A stretch of 64,000 nucleotides of DNA from the NCBI RefSeq assembly GCF_022180385.2, contig NZ_BQME02000001.1:1306975-1370974 (forward strand), in the 5' to 3' direction. Position 1 is the first letter of the stretch. Every line of letters starts with the position of its first letter. The notes beneath the pieces are model-generated. The model was not told the DNA's origin and did not search any database. It saw only the letters and a program-made list of their open reading frames with translations. A program made the position numbers and the translations under genes. This document shows positions 36,768 through 45,012 of this stretch, one piece after another. This DNA is from Paenibacillus sp. L3-i20. Lineage in GTDB: Bacteria; Bacillota; Bacilli; Paenibacillales; Paenibacillaceae.

Positions 36768-37556
36768 TTAAAATGTTATGCGCTCGCCACGCTGAACACG
36801 TGCTGATATCGAAGCAATATCCGATAAGCTCATGTTGCTTGGGTCGATCGCTGTATTTGCTCCCTGATCTTTACCAGAGAGGACTTGCTTTTGATCTCGA
36901 CTAGTAATGTTCGCAAGAACTTGTTGTTCAGTCTCTTGTCTAGCTGCCGCAATACGAGAGTCATAAGATACGAGCTTGTAAGCATCTTCAAGTGGTAATC
37001 GTCTTTCAGTCGCCATTGCCCAAACTGCATCTTCATGATCTTTGAAATCTGGATATTGTGCAGACAATCTTTCATAATCAGCTTTGATCTGACGTTCAAT
37101 ATCCGATTGTTGTAAACGTGCTAGCTCCTGCTTAGTCTGTGATAGCTCGTTTTTAACAGGTGCAAAGTGCTGATTGTACGTTTCGGGGTCTAAGCCTAAC
37201 CGATAAGCTTCTTCTTCCGCTTTACGTTCCTTTGCTTGTCTATCCAGATCATCAAAGTAATCATCAACATTTGAAAATCCCTCGGCTTTTGCTAATTGCT
37301 CGAATCGCTCAGAACGTTGTTTGTGCGGCTGGTATTGCTGTTCGATCTTTTCACTCTCTTGTTTCAATCGAGAAGCGAATGAAGCCTGTTGCGATACATC
37401 AGGAGTGTTTTCTTCGGTAACTGATTCAGGGTCAATCCCTGTATCCGATGTTTCTACATCTGTCTCAACGCTTGACGTTTCCGAATCTCCTAAATCTGAT
37501 GACGCACCAATATCCCCATCTGCATTTAGCAGGGGGCTTAACCATTTGAATGACAT
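36768..37556 (-). CDS. Capsid scaffolding protein
   Basis: 262 aa, acidic Ser/Asp/Glu-rich N-terminus, long coiled coil (KNELSQTKQELARLQQSDIE) and a basic C-terminus. It carries the usual profile and the usual position between portal and capsid. Sequence identity among scaffolds is low, so the call is contextual. Confidence 0.75.
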   Translation of the reverse strand: MSFKWLSPLLNADGDIGASSDLGDSETSSVETDVETSDTGIDPESVTEENTPDVSQQASFASRLKQESEKIEQQYQPHKQRSERFEQLAKAEGFSNVDDYFDDLDRQAKERKAEEEAYRLGLDPETYNQHFAPVKNELSQTKQELARLQQSDIERQIKADYERLSAQYPDFKDHEDAVWAMATERRLPLEDAYKLVSYDSRIAAARQETEQQVLANITSRDQKQVLSGKDQGANTAIDPSNMSLSDIASISARVQRGERITF

Positions 37557-37636
37557 ATGAAATCCTCCTCGGTGGTCGGCGCAACTCCACCATCAACGCC
37601 GTAGATTCTTGCCCCTGTTGCTCTACAAAGGGCAAG

Positions 37637-37840
37637 TTAGTTTCTTGATATTCCTGCGTTTGCCCAAAATACAGCTTGCTCCAAATTCGTTAGCGCAACC
37701 GATTGCTCACGACTCTTCGGAACCTCGGCATCAATCAAATAGGCAAGCTCTTTTGCTTTATCTTGGATAGCCTCATACTTTGCGAGTTGCCCCTCTTTTG
37801 GTGCGTGGTAACTAAAGTTATTTTCAATTGTTGGGTTCAT
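37637..37840 (-). CDS. Acb2-like cyclic-oligonucleotide sponge (anti-CBASS family)
   Basis: 67 aa. The order of features matches the Acb2/T4 Vs.4 family as I recall it: FSYHAPKEGQ at 9-18, a first helix AIQDKAKELAYLID at 24-37, SREQSVALTN at 43-52, and LEQAVFWANAGISRN at 53-67. Acb2 hexamers soak up cyclic di- and trinucleotides made by CBASS (and some Thoeris) systems. SD AGGAGG is strong. The gene lies between portal and scaffold, so it is expressed late with the virion genes. The family call is from memory of the motif and was not searched. Confidence 0.75.
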   Translation of the reverse strand: MNPTIENNFSYHAPKEGQLAKYEAIQDKAKELAYLIDAEVPKSREQSVALTNLEQAVFWANAGISRN

Positions 37841-37855
37841 AAAAATAGCCTCCTA

Positions 37856-39553
37856 TTATTGTTTTAATAGCTGCATCAGCGTTTGCATGATCTGCTCATC
37901 TGGCATACCCTGCTCACGCATTAAATCAATTTCTTGCTGTAGTTGGGGTGGTGCTTGTGCATATATGTCATCAACTGTCGGCATTGGCTGTGGTGCTGCC
38001 GTTGCGTTCGTAGTTGGTTGTGGTGGTGGTGGTTGCCTTTCCATCTCTCTCAACCTTGCAACGATCCGTTCTTTGTTCGGCAAACCATCTGCCATGTCCA
38101 CGTACTCAGATCCTAGTAATAACTGCTTGTTAAACAGATCATCAGCAAGCTGAGTAATATACGCCCTACTCATTGGAGTAGATGGTCCAGCGGAAACCTT
38201 AACGTCAAAATCAACGTCAGCGTATTTTGCACCTTGAAACTCAACAAACTCAGTTCCGCCCTCCTCACCCGTAATACGGATGTAGCGAGTCTCAGTGTAA
38301 AACTCCTTAACCAACTCGATCATCTGCTTGTACACCTCTTTAACTGAGCTATACAGGTTTCGTGCTATCCCCTTGATTGGAATGCTGCCCTGTTCCTGCA
38401 ACATTTGAATAGCAGAAGCAGCTGTTACACCTGTTGGGGTATCACCCGTTAGCGCATCGTATACGCCGCCGATCTTCTCAATGTACCCAGTTAACATATC
38501 AGTCAACTTGTACACATCATTAGACATCCGTGGCGGTTCCATCCAGTACGCCGCTTTCCTAGGATCACCCACCGTATACCAAACCATCCCCGGTTTAGCT
38601 ACCCACTTATCTTTATCAATGCCGGATTTTCGGTCAATCAATGCAATCGGGTTAGCTGTAAGCATTGCATTAGTTGTCGGCATCTCGATGAGCTTGTTAA
38701 GGAGCTTCTGATTATTGATGATATTCCGTGGCTCTCCGATCCCGATTATCGATTTGCGGCGGCGCTTGCTGACAAACGGTATGAATGGATAACGACCATG
38801 AGCATAAACGTCCTCAATCTTATCGAGGATCTTACCGCCAGCTGCATAGGAAACATTGAGCTTACCGTTTACTCTCGACCATCGGGCATACAGCATGACT
38901 CTGTCCTTTCCTTGCTCTACTCCTGGTCGATCATATATCTCCGTCTCAAAGCTTTGTACGCTGTCAGGTTCTACGACTACACCGTACTTTTCCTTCACCC
39001 ACTGTACCGTCTTGGGGACGGCGTATATCACCCAACGGGCATCGTCTATATCGACGGCTTGTGGATCATAGTACATGTTAGCTGGATCGACCGATTCAAC
39101 AACCACATCACCCTTCCATATGTTTTTCCTTGCAGCCGATCCGCCTGATAAGGAGTTATCCCAGTAGACGTAAAACCAAGCCACATCCAGCAACAATCCT
39201 GTCTGCACAACTTCATCCACTACGCTATCCATATCCACACGATCTGCAATTACATCAGTAACTTGTGTAAATAGCTTAGTAGCGTCCTCATCTCCAGCAG
39301 ATGTAGGAAGGATGATTCCCGTAGGACGATTGTTTGTGAGCTGCGGTTTCTTTTGGTCAACGATATACGAAATGTAATTGACCACTGGGTCAGGACGCCA
39401 GCTCGCACGCTGCGATGACCACTGCTCTGCGATGTAATAATCGTCATATTCTTTCCAATCAGCATGATACTGTTTCATGGCTGACATCGACGAACGATAC
39501 TCGTTGATAATTTGACTATATTCTTCATGCTCTTTTACAGTTTCTTTCGCCAA
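37856..39553 (-). CDS. Portal protein
   Basis: 565 aa from a TTG start (SD AGGGGGTGAG). Portal features: HADWKEYDDYYIAEQWSS near the N-terminus, PVVNYISYIVDQKKPQLTNN, PRNIINNQKLLNKLIEMPTT in the stem region, and a Pro/Gln-rich C-terminus with PPPPQPTTNATAAPQPMP. Similar to portals of short-tailed Firmicutes phages. It follows terminase directly. Confidence 0.88.
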   Translation of the reverse strand: MAKETVKEHEEYSQIINEYRSSMSAMKQYHADWKEYDDYYIAEQWSSQRASWRPDPVVNYISYIVDQKKPQLTNNRPTGIILPTSAGDEDATKLFTQVTDVIADRVDMDSVVDEVVQTGLLLDVAWFYVYWDNSLSGGSAARKNIWKGDVVVESVDPANMYYDPQAVDIDDARWVIYAVPKTVQWVKEKYGVVVEPDSVQSFETEIYDRPGVEQGKDRVMLYARWSRVNGKLNVSYAAGGKILDKIEDVYAHGRYPFIPFVSKRRRKSIIGIGEPRNIINNQKLLNKLIEMPTTNAMLTANPIALIDRKSGIDKDKWVAKPGMVWYTVGDPRKAAYWMEPPRMSNDVYKLTDMLTGYIEKIGGVYDALTGDTPTGVTAASAIQMLQEQGSIPIKGIARNLYSSVKEVYKQMIELVKEFYTETRYIRITGEEGGTEFVEFQGAKYADVDFDVKVSAGPSTPMSRAYITQLADDLFNKQLLLGSEYVDMADGLPNKERIVARLREMERQPPPPQPTTNATAAPQPMPTVDDIYAQAPPQLQQEIDLMREQGMPDEQIMQTLMQLLKQ

Positions 39554-39564
39554 GCTCTCACCCC

Positions 39565-41052
39565 CTATAGATCATGCCAGTCATAGTCATCTGTATCGTT
39601 ATCTCGTAATGCATAAGGCAAATGTTCTTGTTTAAGCTGCTTCGTGTGACTCATAGCATTCTGCTCTACTGGTCCACCAAGCACAATATCTGGACGACTC
39701 ATGATGTAATACTTAAGATCATCCATCGCATGGTCGTTCTTCTTAATTGGCTTGTCTTCATCTGGCTTCCAACGATACGACTTGATCTCTCGTATCATCT
39801 GTACACAATTACGGAATATAAAAAGCTTCGGTTTTCCTCTCGGCCATACATCGACCTGTGGATTATCCCGAAGCTTTAGGTATTGCTTGACACGTTGTAA
39901 ACCAGTCCATATGTCCTTTTCAACTCCTGTATCCGCTAAAACATCGTGCTCATAAAACAACTCCGTTACAGTCCTCTCTGCCGCTAGTGTGCGCTGATTA
40001 GCTGCACTATCTATCAGTGCGTCTAGCACACCATTACGCTTAGGCCATCCTAGACGATTTGCAATAGCATGAAGTTGTTCTGCATGCCACTCAACTGATT
40101 GTCCCGACTGGTAATGCTCCTCGATCACATATATGTTATTGTCGCCATCTACTGCATAGAAATGAGCTGATAACGGCGCATCTAGTCCCGGGTCAATACT
40201 GATATTGTCATACCAACTTCTCGGTACATCGAATGGGTCTATAACGTGAATGTCCTCAACAAACTCTTTGTACACAAGTCCCGACATAGCCACAAACTTA
40301 CCGTACTGACGGGCTTCTCTCTCCTCGTCACTCATAGTTGATTCGAGTTGTGCTATGGCTTCTCTCGACAAGTGAGGATTGTCAGCCCATTGTATGAGCC
40401 AGTATTTAACCTCTTTATCCTGCGGCTCGTTCATATAGATCACATCGTACACCCATGTCAGACCTTGTAGCGGTGTCATCGTACCCCACATGTCGCCGAC
40501 AGTATCGAGCACCCGCATTTTACATTCTGAGTACACATCTTCGGGTGGTTCCTCGTCAAACCATATCCAGTGTTGCGATGTTCCTTGAAACTTTGCTCGC
40601 CCTTGATCGCATGACTTAAAGCCGATCAATGAGCCATTTGTAAGCTGGATAAAGTCGATGATTCCCGTTTCCAAGCTGTCTTTCGTTCCTTTACGCATCT
40701 GAACATCGGCGATCATATTCTTAGGCAGCCACCGTAATACTTCACGCTGAGCAACATCACGTTGTACCTCATTAGTTAGCGATACAACCCATCCACGGTT
40801 AGGAGTCTTTATCTTCTTGTGTGGATGATTTCCAGTAGCGTACCAAACAGCCTCTGCACCGCCCGATACAGTCTTTCCTGTTCGGTTACCTCCAAATACC
40901 CAGCGGTTACGTAAAGTTGATCTATGAAAATCCTGTTGCTTTTGGTGAGGTCTGTAATAGCGAATACCCTCTTCTTTAAGCCTGCGTTCCAATTCTTGCC
41001 GATAAAGCGTTAATTGCTTGTAATGACTCCTTAATTCCATCGAGGATTTCAT
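39565..41052 (-). CDS. Terminase large subunit
   Basis: 495 aa. ATPase motifs: Walker A FGGNRTGKT near residue 55, Walker B WIWFDEEPPEDV near 170. The RNaseH-like nuclease half has SIDPGLDAPLSAHFYAVDGD, DSAANQRTLAAE and KKNDHAMDDLKYYIM. It packages DNA through the portal. ATG 41040 is an alternative start. The N-terminus overlaps the small subunit gene by up to 77 bp. Confidence 0.93.
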   Translation of the reverse strand: MKSSMELRSHYKQLTLYRQELERRLKEEGIRYYRPHQKQQDFHRSTLRNRWVFGGNRTGKTVSGGAEAVWYATGNHPHKKIKTPNRGWVVSLTNEVQRDVAQREVLRWLPKNMIADVQMRKGTKDSLETGIIDFIQLTNGSLIGFKSCDQGRAKFQGTSQHWIWFDEEPPEDVYSECKMRVLDTVGDMWGTMTPLQGLTWVYDVIYMNEPQDKEVKYWLIQWADNPHLSREAIAQLESTMSDEEREARQYGKFVAMSGLVYKEFVEDIHVIDPFDVPRSWYDNISIDPGLDAPLSAHFYAVDGDNNIYVIEEHYQSGQSVEWHAEQLHAIANRLGWPKRNGVLDALIDSAANQRTLAAERTVTELFYEHDVLADTGVEKDIWTGLQRVKQYLKLRDNPQVDVWPRGKPKLFIFRNCVQMIREIKSYRWKPDEDKPIKKNDHAMDDLKYYIMSRPDIVLGGPVEQNAMSHTKQLKQEHLPYALRDNDTDDYDWHDL

Positions 41053-41503
41053 TGTCGTTCATCCTCTCTATATCAACATCTAGCCCCAACTTGCCGCTAT
41101 GATCAATTTCTTGTTTATCTCGCCATGCAGTCGGTCGACGATTCTTTAACCAAAAGATTAAGGCTGTTGTGTTTGGTGCTGCATGTTTCGCAACCTTCTT
41201 AGTCACCTCTACGGGAATAACATTTTCCCCTGAAGCTAGATTTGTATATTCTGTTGTTACTTCTTCAAACTCATATCCTAATGCAGCTTTCAATAGTGCG
41301 TTTTCGACCATTACGTCGATAATTTCTTTCCCCTTTTTAAGGGCTTCTAAAAACTCTACGTGATCACGCTTGTAATTGTGAAAACTAGCTACCGAAATTC
41401 CTAAATTTTCGCATATCATTTCATCCGTTAAACCATCTCTCGCCCATGCCTCTATAAGCAGTAGCTTGGGCTTAACATGCGTATCATATTTTCCTACTGC
41501 CAT
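40976..41503 (-). CDS. Terminase small subunit
   Basis: 175 aa with an N-terminal HTH (ARDGLTDEMICENLGISVAS, then FHNYKRDHVEFLEALKKG) and the typical C-terminal PNTTALIFWLKNRRPTAWRD segment. It recognises the packaging site and recruits the large subunit. Confidence 0.9.
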   Translation of the reverse strand: MAVGKYDTHVKPKLLLIEAWARDGLTDEMICENLGISVASFHNYKRDHVEFLEALKKGKEIIDVMVENALLKAALGYEFEEVTTEYTNLASGENVIPVEVTKKVAKHAAPNTTALIFWLKNRRPTAWRDKQEIDHSGKLGLDVDIERMNDNEILDGIKESLQAINALSARIGTQA

Positions 41504-41513
41504 CTTCTCACCC

Positions 41514-41744
41514 CTATGCTCCCGACTTCATACTTTCTATTTCTCTTTTCCATTCTTCCTCATCCGTTAACGCAACAGGTTCGCTATGGATCACTTGCGG
41601 TTCTGTCAACTCTTTGTACTCTTCTAAATTTCTACTCATTAACCGATCTAACATATCTCTACGTTCTTCCTCATTACTCCTAATTACATATATCAACACC
41701 ATACAAATCGCTATTACAATTCCTAGTGCAGCCCATTCATTCAT
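41514..41744 (-). CDS. Small membrane-anchored phage protein
   Basis: 76 aa from the ATG at 41744 (SD GGAGATGAAG). One transmembrane helix (ALGIVIAICMVLIYVI) and an acidic cytoplasmic tail. First gene of the late operon, right after a terminator hairpin. Function unknown. Confidence 0.6.
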   Translation of the reverse strand: MNEWAALGIVIAICMVLIYVIRSNEEERRDMLDRLMSRNLEEYKELTEPQVIHSEPVALTDEEEWKREIESMKSGA

Positions 41745-41756
41745 ATCTTCATCTCC

Positions 41757-41792
41757 CAAAACAAAAAGGAAGCCGCTAGGCTCCCTCTCTGC
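41757..41792 (-). terminator. Terminator ahead of first late gene
   Basis: GGGAGCC-TAGC-GGCTTCC followed by TTTTTGTTTT on the minus strand, 13 bp upstream of the first late ATG. Any minus transcript from the only visible promoter must pass it, which points to antitermination. Confidence 0.75.
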
Positions 41793-41916
41793 ATATATGT
41801 GATGCATCCTACTAACCGTTCGTGTTGAGCTTTCAGATACTATTCACCGTATTGAGGAAACGGCGTGGACGAAGACTGATCATCTATCGTTCGCCCATTC
41901 GCAAGTTCCCTATACT

Positions 41917-41928
41917 AAGATTATAACA
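41917..41928 (-). promoter_or_regulatory. Candidate late promoter (extended -10)
   Basis: TG-T-TATAAT on the minus strand (-10 at 41920-41925) with no good -35, as expected for a promoter needing an activator. The leader to the first late gene is about 165 nt. Confidence 0.5.
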
Positions 41929-41972
41929 GGTCAATGGTTGCATTTGTGTGCAAAAATGATGCATTTAATATG

Positions 41973-42025
41973 TTGACATGCGATATCGCACATGTTATAT
42001 TATTAACAAGAGATGCGATAACGCA
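41973..42025 (+). promoter_or_regulatory. Strong promoter with two palindromic operators for the accessory cassette
   Basis: TTGACA (41973-41978), 17 nt, TATATT (41996-42001). The palindrome TGCGATATCGCA fills most of the spacer (41979-41990). A second copy TGCGATAACGCA is at 42014-42025, near the expected start. Centre spacing is 35 bp. A repressor bound here would block the promoter completely. Confidence 0.85.
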
Positions 42026-42047
42026 CTTTACGAGAGGATGATACTGG

Positions 42048-42224
42048 ATGAATACAAAAACAAAAAATGAGATTAAGAAAGAATTGCTTCGTTTGACACT
42101 ATCAGCACAATGGGTAATTGTGCACATTGAAGAGCTTACTAATGAAGCATTGGAGTATCTAAATAACGGAAGTGCAAAAACGATAAATGATGCTGCTTTC
42201 AAGGCAATCGACGCTTGCTACTAA
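42048..42224 (+). CDS. Hypothetical protein, first gene of the plus-strand cassette
   Basis: 58 aa, helical: MNTKTKNEIKKELLRLTLS then a segment ending ALEYLNNGSAKTIND. SD GAGAGG. No family recognised. It is under the strong double-operator promoter and is the kind of small gene found at the head of anti-defence operons. Confidence 0.65.
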   Translation: MNTKTKNEIKKELLRLTLSAQWVIVHIEELTNEALEYLNNGSAKTINDAAFKAIDACY

Positions 42225-42260
42225 ATAATCAAAAAAAAATGGTGATAGGGGAGATTAGGA

Positions 42261-42545
42261 ATGGAATCGATTATTCTTTTCAAATGGACAAACTTACAGG
42301 CGGTAGACGCTTGGGACACTAAAAACGGTTTTGCACTTGAATACTGTGGTAATTATGGTTTTGTTGAATGTGATAACGGTAATGATTTTGAACTACCTAC
42401 TGGCTATACACTTGCTGAATCGACTGGCGGTGAAATTATGATCTATGACGAAAACAACAAATGCTGTGACATCGAATACTCCAAAGGTAATCCAGTACTC
42501 TCTAGCACTACCCGTAAAATCATTATTAAAGGAGCAGCTGCATAA
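42261..42545 (+). CDS. Hypothetical acidic protein, second gene of cassette
   Basis: 94 aa, acidic, beta-like, four Cys (EYCGNYGFVECDNGND, NNKCCDIEYS). SD AGGGGAG. The stop overlaps the next ATG (TAATG). No family recognised. A candidate anti-defence protein by position only. Confidence 0.65.
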   Translation: MESIILFKWTNLQAVDAWDTKNGFALEYCGNYGFVECDNGNDFELPTGYTLAESTGGEIMIYDENNKCCDIEYSKGNPVLSSTTRKIIIKGAAA

Positions 42546-43006
42546 TGGATCGTACTCAAAAATTCGGAAGACTGATAGCAATTGCCAACGTTCTTGGTAA
42601 CAAAATCGGTGGCGAAAACAAAATCTCAGGAAAGCATCTAACTGACATGTCCAGAAAGCCCGCAAGAACGCTAGAAAGGATACATACCGAATTAATGGAA
42701 CATGCTCATAAATTCGGAGCAGATGAACTTGCACTTTTAGATATGTTCGGTGAGATAATTGCTGACTTAGATGTTTCGGAATTTACGAACGAACCCCTAA
42801 GCAGATCTTACTTGCAGTCCTACTATTCCCAACAGCACATCCTCAACAATATTATGAGTGCGGAGGAAGCTGCTGAGATGTGGGGCTACACCAACCCAGG
42901 AACAGTTAAAAACATGTGTTCTGAGGGCAAAGTAATTGCCATAAAAAAGGGAAAGACTTGGATTATAGATAAAAATCATCCGAATCCTAAAACTAAAAAT
43001 GACTAG
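42545..43006 (+). CDS. Cas8c/Csd1 C-terminal-like domain fused to an excisionase-type HTH
   Basis: 153 aa. Residues 6-100 follow the C-terminal (Cas11c-like) part of type I-C Cas8c: FGRLIAIANVL at 7-17, SRKPARTLERI at 36-46 (compare the QRP-TTWKTIE pattern), GEIIADLD at 69-76 and EFTNEPLSRSYLQSYYSQQ at 79-97 (compare DF-DKPL-YLLGYYCQRQ). Residues 104-150 are an HTH: SAEEAAEMWGYTNPGTVKNM then KKGKTWIIDKNHP. No cas operon or CRISPR array is present. It may mimic a Cascade subunit or regulate the cassette. The similarity is by eye from memory. Confidence 0.6.
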   Translation: MDRTQKFGRLIAIANVLGNKIGGENKISGKHLTDMSRKPARTLERIHTELMEHAHKFGADELALLDMFGEIIADLDVSEFTNEPLSRSYLQSYYSQQHILNNIMSAEEAAEMWGYTNPGTVKNMCSEGKVIAIKKGKTWIIDKNHPNPKTKND

Positions 43007-43085
43007 ACTCTCGTCCAGACCTAACTAAACAAAATAAACGTAAGACCTCACCTTATGGGAGGCAGTATAAAAGGAGAATAATAAA

Positions 43086-43955
43086 ATGAAAAATGTTATA
43101 GACACATATTTTAAGTATGCCAACGGTGATTATACTGCGACTTATAAGTATAACCCTGTCAAGGTTGTGGGCACAGAAAAAATAGATCAAGTAATTTCTG
43201 TTCTATCTCGCATCAGAGAACTGTCACTACAAGAGTCACCATGCAAAGAACTTGCGCTCTTATGTGGAATAAGAGATATCAGTTTCGAAACTTTTCACTA
43301 TGGTTTGGTGGAAAGCTACACAGGAATTGAGTACATCCAGATGGCAGATGGAACTATCTGGAAAGTAGAGGGGCATAAAGGCAAAGGATCAAATGATGGT
43401 TTTATATCATTTGACCTAATTGACATACAACAGATTCAAAAGGAGTTTATGCTATTTTTTGAGAGCATAAACTATAACCCTGAATGGATGGAAGAGATAA
43501 GAAAGATTGCTGAAGTTATAGACCAATGTTGGCTTGTTATTCCTAGGTGGTTTTGGGAGGATTTCAGCTCCAAAGCAAATAGGATGTTATTGTTCAGTTT
43601 GCCACAGCGCATGAATAACAGAGAACTTTCCAGTTTCTACAACTGGAAAACAATAGAAGAACGTATTAAAAAAGGTGAGTTGGTAATGGGGGCAGAGATT
43701 TTTTCCAATCTCGAATACATGTCCTTAGACATGATACTCCTTGCCAAAAAAAGCATTTTTGAAAAGGAAAATGAGTTCATTCTCCAAACTCATGAAAAAT
43801 CAGTTCTTGTCATAAAAGAAAACCCATCCAGTGGAACATCAAGTTTTTCCCCAGTCAAAATAGGGGGAGGAAGGCGAGATAACTCGAATACTTTTCATGG
43901 AGTTTGCAAGGAACCCCAGGATCAAAATAACAACATAAGCCCCAACGGAGGCTAG
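43086..43955 (+). CDS. Hypothetical protein, last gene of cassette
   Basis: 289 aa with SD AAAGGAGAA. Two parts: a mixed N-terminal domain (EYIQMADGTIWKVEGHKGKG) and a helical C-terminal half rich in Trp and Phe (CWLVIPRWFWEDFSSKANRM), then a low-complexity Ser/Asn/Gly tail. No family recognised. An 80-bp gap separates it from the HTH fusion, but no separate promoter is evident. Its stop codon lies in the loop of a strong RNA hairpin. Confidence 0.65.
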   Translation: MKNVIDTYFKYANGDYTATYKYNPVKVVGTEKIDQVISVLSRIRELSLQESPCKELALLCGIRDISFETFHYGLVESYTGIEYIQMADGTIWKVEGHKGKGSNDGFISFDLIDIQQIQKEFMLFFESINYNPEWMEEIRKIAEVIDQCWLVIPRWFWEDFSSKANRMLLFSLPQRMNNRELSSFYNWKTIEERIKKGELVMGAEIFSNLEYMSLDMILLAKKSIFEKENEFILQTHEKSVLVIKENPSSGTSSFSPVKIGGGRRDNSNTFHGVCKEPQDQNNNISPNGG

Positions 43956-44018
43956 TCCGCTAGGGCTTATGTCTGAACTGAATCAGATGTTTCAATCAAC
44001 GGGGGCGTATAGCCCCTG
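43933..44018 (+). other. Structured RNA/DNA element at the end of the cassette
   Basis: Hairpin 1: 10-bp perfect stem ACATAAGCCC / GGGCTTATGT (43933-43942, 43963-43972) enclosing a second stem CGGA / TCCG and a 6-nt loop that contains the TAG stop of the 289-aa gene. Hairpin 2: GGGGC-GTATA-GCCCC (44002-44016). Neither has a T-tract, so they are not plain terminators. Confidence 0.6.
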
Positions 44019-44073
44019 ACAACAACAATTAAAATATATGCTACTTGGATTCACTTGTCAACAAAACAAAAAA

Positions 44074-44106
44074 AGCCCGCAGACCTTTAATGGTTTGCGG
44101 GCTTGT
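44074..44106 (-). terminator. Terminator after the late-regulator gene
   Basis: AGCCCGCAAACC...GGTCTGCGGGCT followed by TTTTTTTG on the minus strand. It ends the early operon and protects the plus-strand cassette from antisense reading. It may also terminate the cassette transcript. Confidence 0.85.
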
Positions 44107-44109
44107 TGT

Positions 44110-44517
44110 TTATGCAGTCCACATATGATCAAAATTCGTTATCTCCATCTCATCGAGAGATATTGGTTGCATCGCTATTGCTAATTTCCTTATAGCCTCT
44201 TTATGCCACCGTCCTACAGTAGTCCGGTCCCTTTTACTGATGTCTGCAATCTCATTAAGGCTAAGTGTGTTTCGCTCGATGTACTTACGCATAATAACTG
44301 TCCTCTGATCGTCACTCAATACGTCATTTATTGCTCCATCTAGTATCGCCAGTATCCTTGTATACCTCGTCCCATCCCATAAGTCAGGGTTTAGTCTGCG
44401 CTCTGATATGACAACAGGTATTGTAAATCCACTATTAAGCTGACCCTTTGCATTGTTAGCAGCATACTTGTAGCATCTATAGTCCTTGAGTAGTTGTATT
44501 ACTTTATCGTGGTTCAT
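44110..44517 (-). CDS. Sigma-region-4-like phage transcription regulator (ArpU/RinA type)
   Basis: 135 aa. The C-terminal half holds an HTH as in sigma-70 region 4: LSLNEIADISKRDRTTVGRW then HKEAIRKL. Such proteins switch on late genes in Firmicutes phages and typically lie just before terminase, as here. It is the last gene of the early operon. A likely activator of the candidate late promoter at 41917-41928. Confidence 0.75.
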   Translation of the reverse strand: MNHDKVIQLLKDYRCYKYAANNAKGQLNSGFTIPVVISERRLNPDLWDGTRYTRILAILDGAINDVLSDDQRTVIMRKYIERNTLSLNEIADISKRDRTTVGRWHKEAIRKLAIAMQPISLDEMEITNFDHMWTA

Positions 44518-44604
44518 GCTGGATTCCCCCTAATGGTTGTTTTAGGTAATTCAAAGGGAACCCGCTTTTTATCGCATGGTTCCCCTTTTTGGTGGTGCTA
44601 TGTT

Positions 44605-45012
44605 CTACTCAATTGCCTCTAAATCATCTAACAATTCCTTTGTTCTTTCACCGTTTTCATATCGTGATATCGTTTGTGCGATAGTGATTGCTCCAAATGT
44701 TCCCGTCGGTATATTTTGGTACTCTTTTAACATGAAATTTGCGTTATTTACTGCTGCTGTCCATCTTTCCTCTGTTAAAGGTGATTCCTTGTACACTGGT
44801 TCTCTTCCCTCAATCATTGCAATCATATATTCCGTTCCGTTGTACAAACCTCTCATGTACTCTTCTGATTCAGATGTTCCTGTTTGATCCTGATCTTCTA
44901 CTAATCTACGCAAATTTTGCAATAATTCCTCATTTTGCTCTTGTGCGATTTTTTGAACTGCTAAGTTCAACAACTGCTCCCCGTTCATTTCTCCGTTATA
45001 TACCTGTCCCAT
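44605..45012 (-). CDS. Hypothetical phage protein
   Basis: 135 aa, acidic and helical (LAVQKIAQEQNEELLQNLRR). Start overlaps the stop of the coiled-coil gene (TAATG). No family recognised. Confidence 0.65.
   Translation of the reverse strand: MGQVYNGEMNGEQLLNLAVQKIAQEQNEELLQNLRRLVEDQDQTGTSESEEYMRGLYNGTEYMIAMIEGREPVYKESPLTEERWTAAVNNANFMLKEYQNIPTGTFGAITIAQTISRYENGERTKELLDDLEAIE

Noticed and set aside
43933..43972. Integron attC-like or IS200/IS605-end hairpin
   Set aside because: The GTTRRRY/RYYYAAC core boxes are not both present and no integrase or Y1 transposase gene lies nearby.
41805..44110. CRISPR-Cas remnant suggested by the Cas8c-like protein
   Set aside because: No repeat-spacer array and no cas3, cas5, cas7, cas1 or cas2 frame is present; the protein is better seen as a phage cassette gene.
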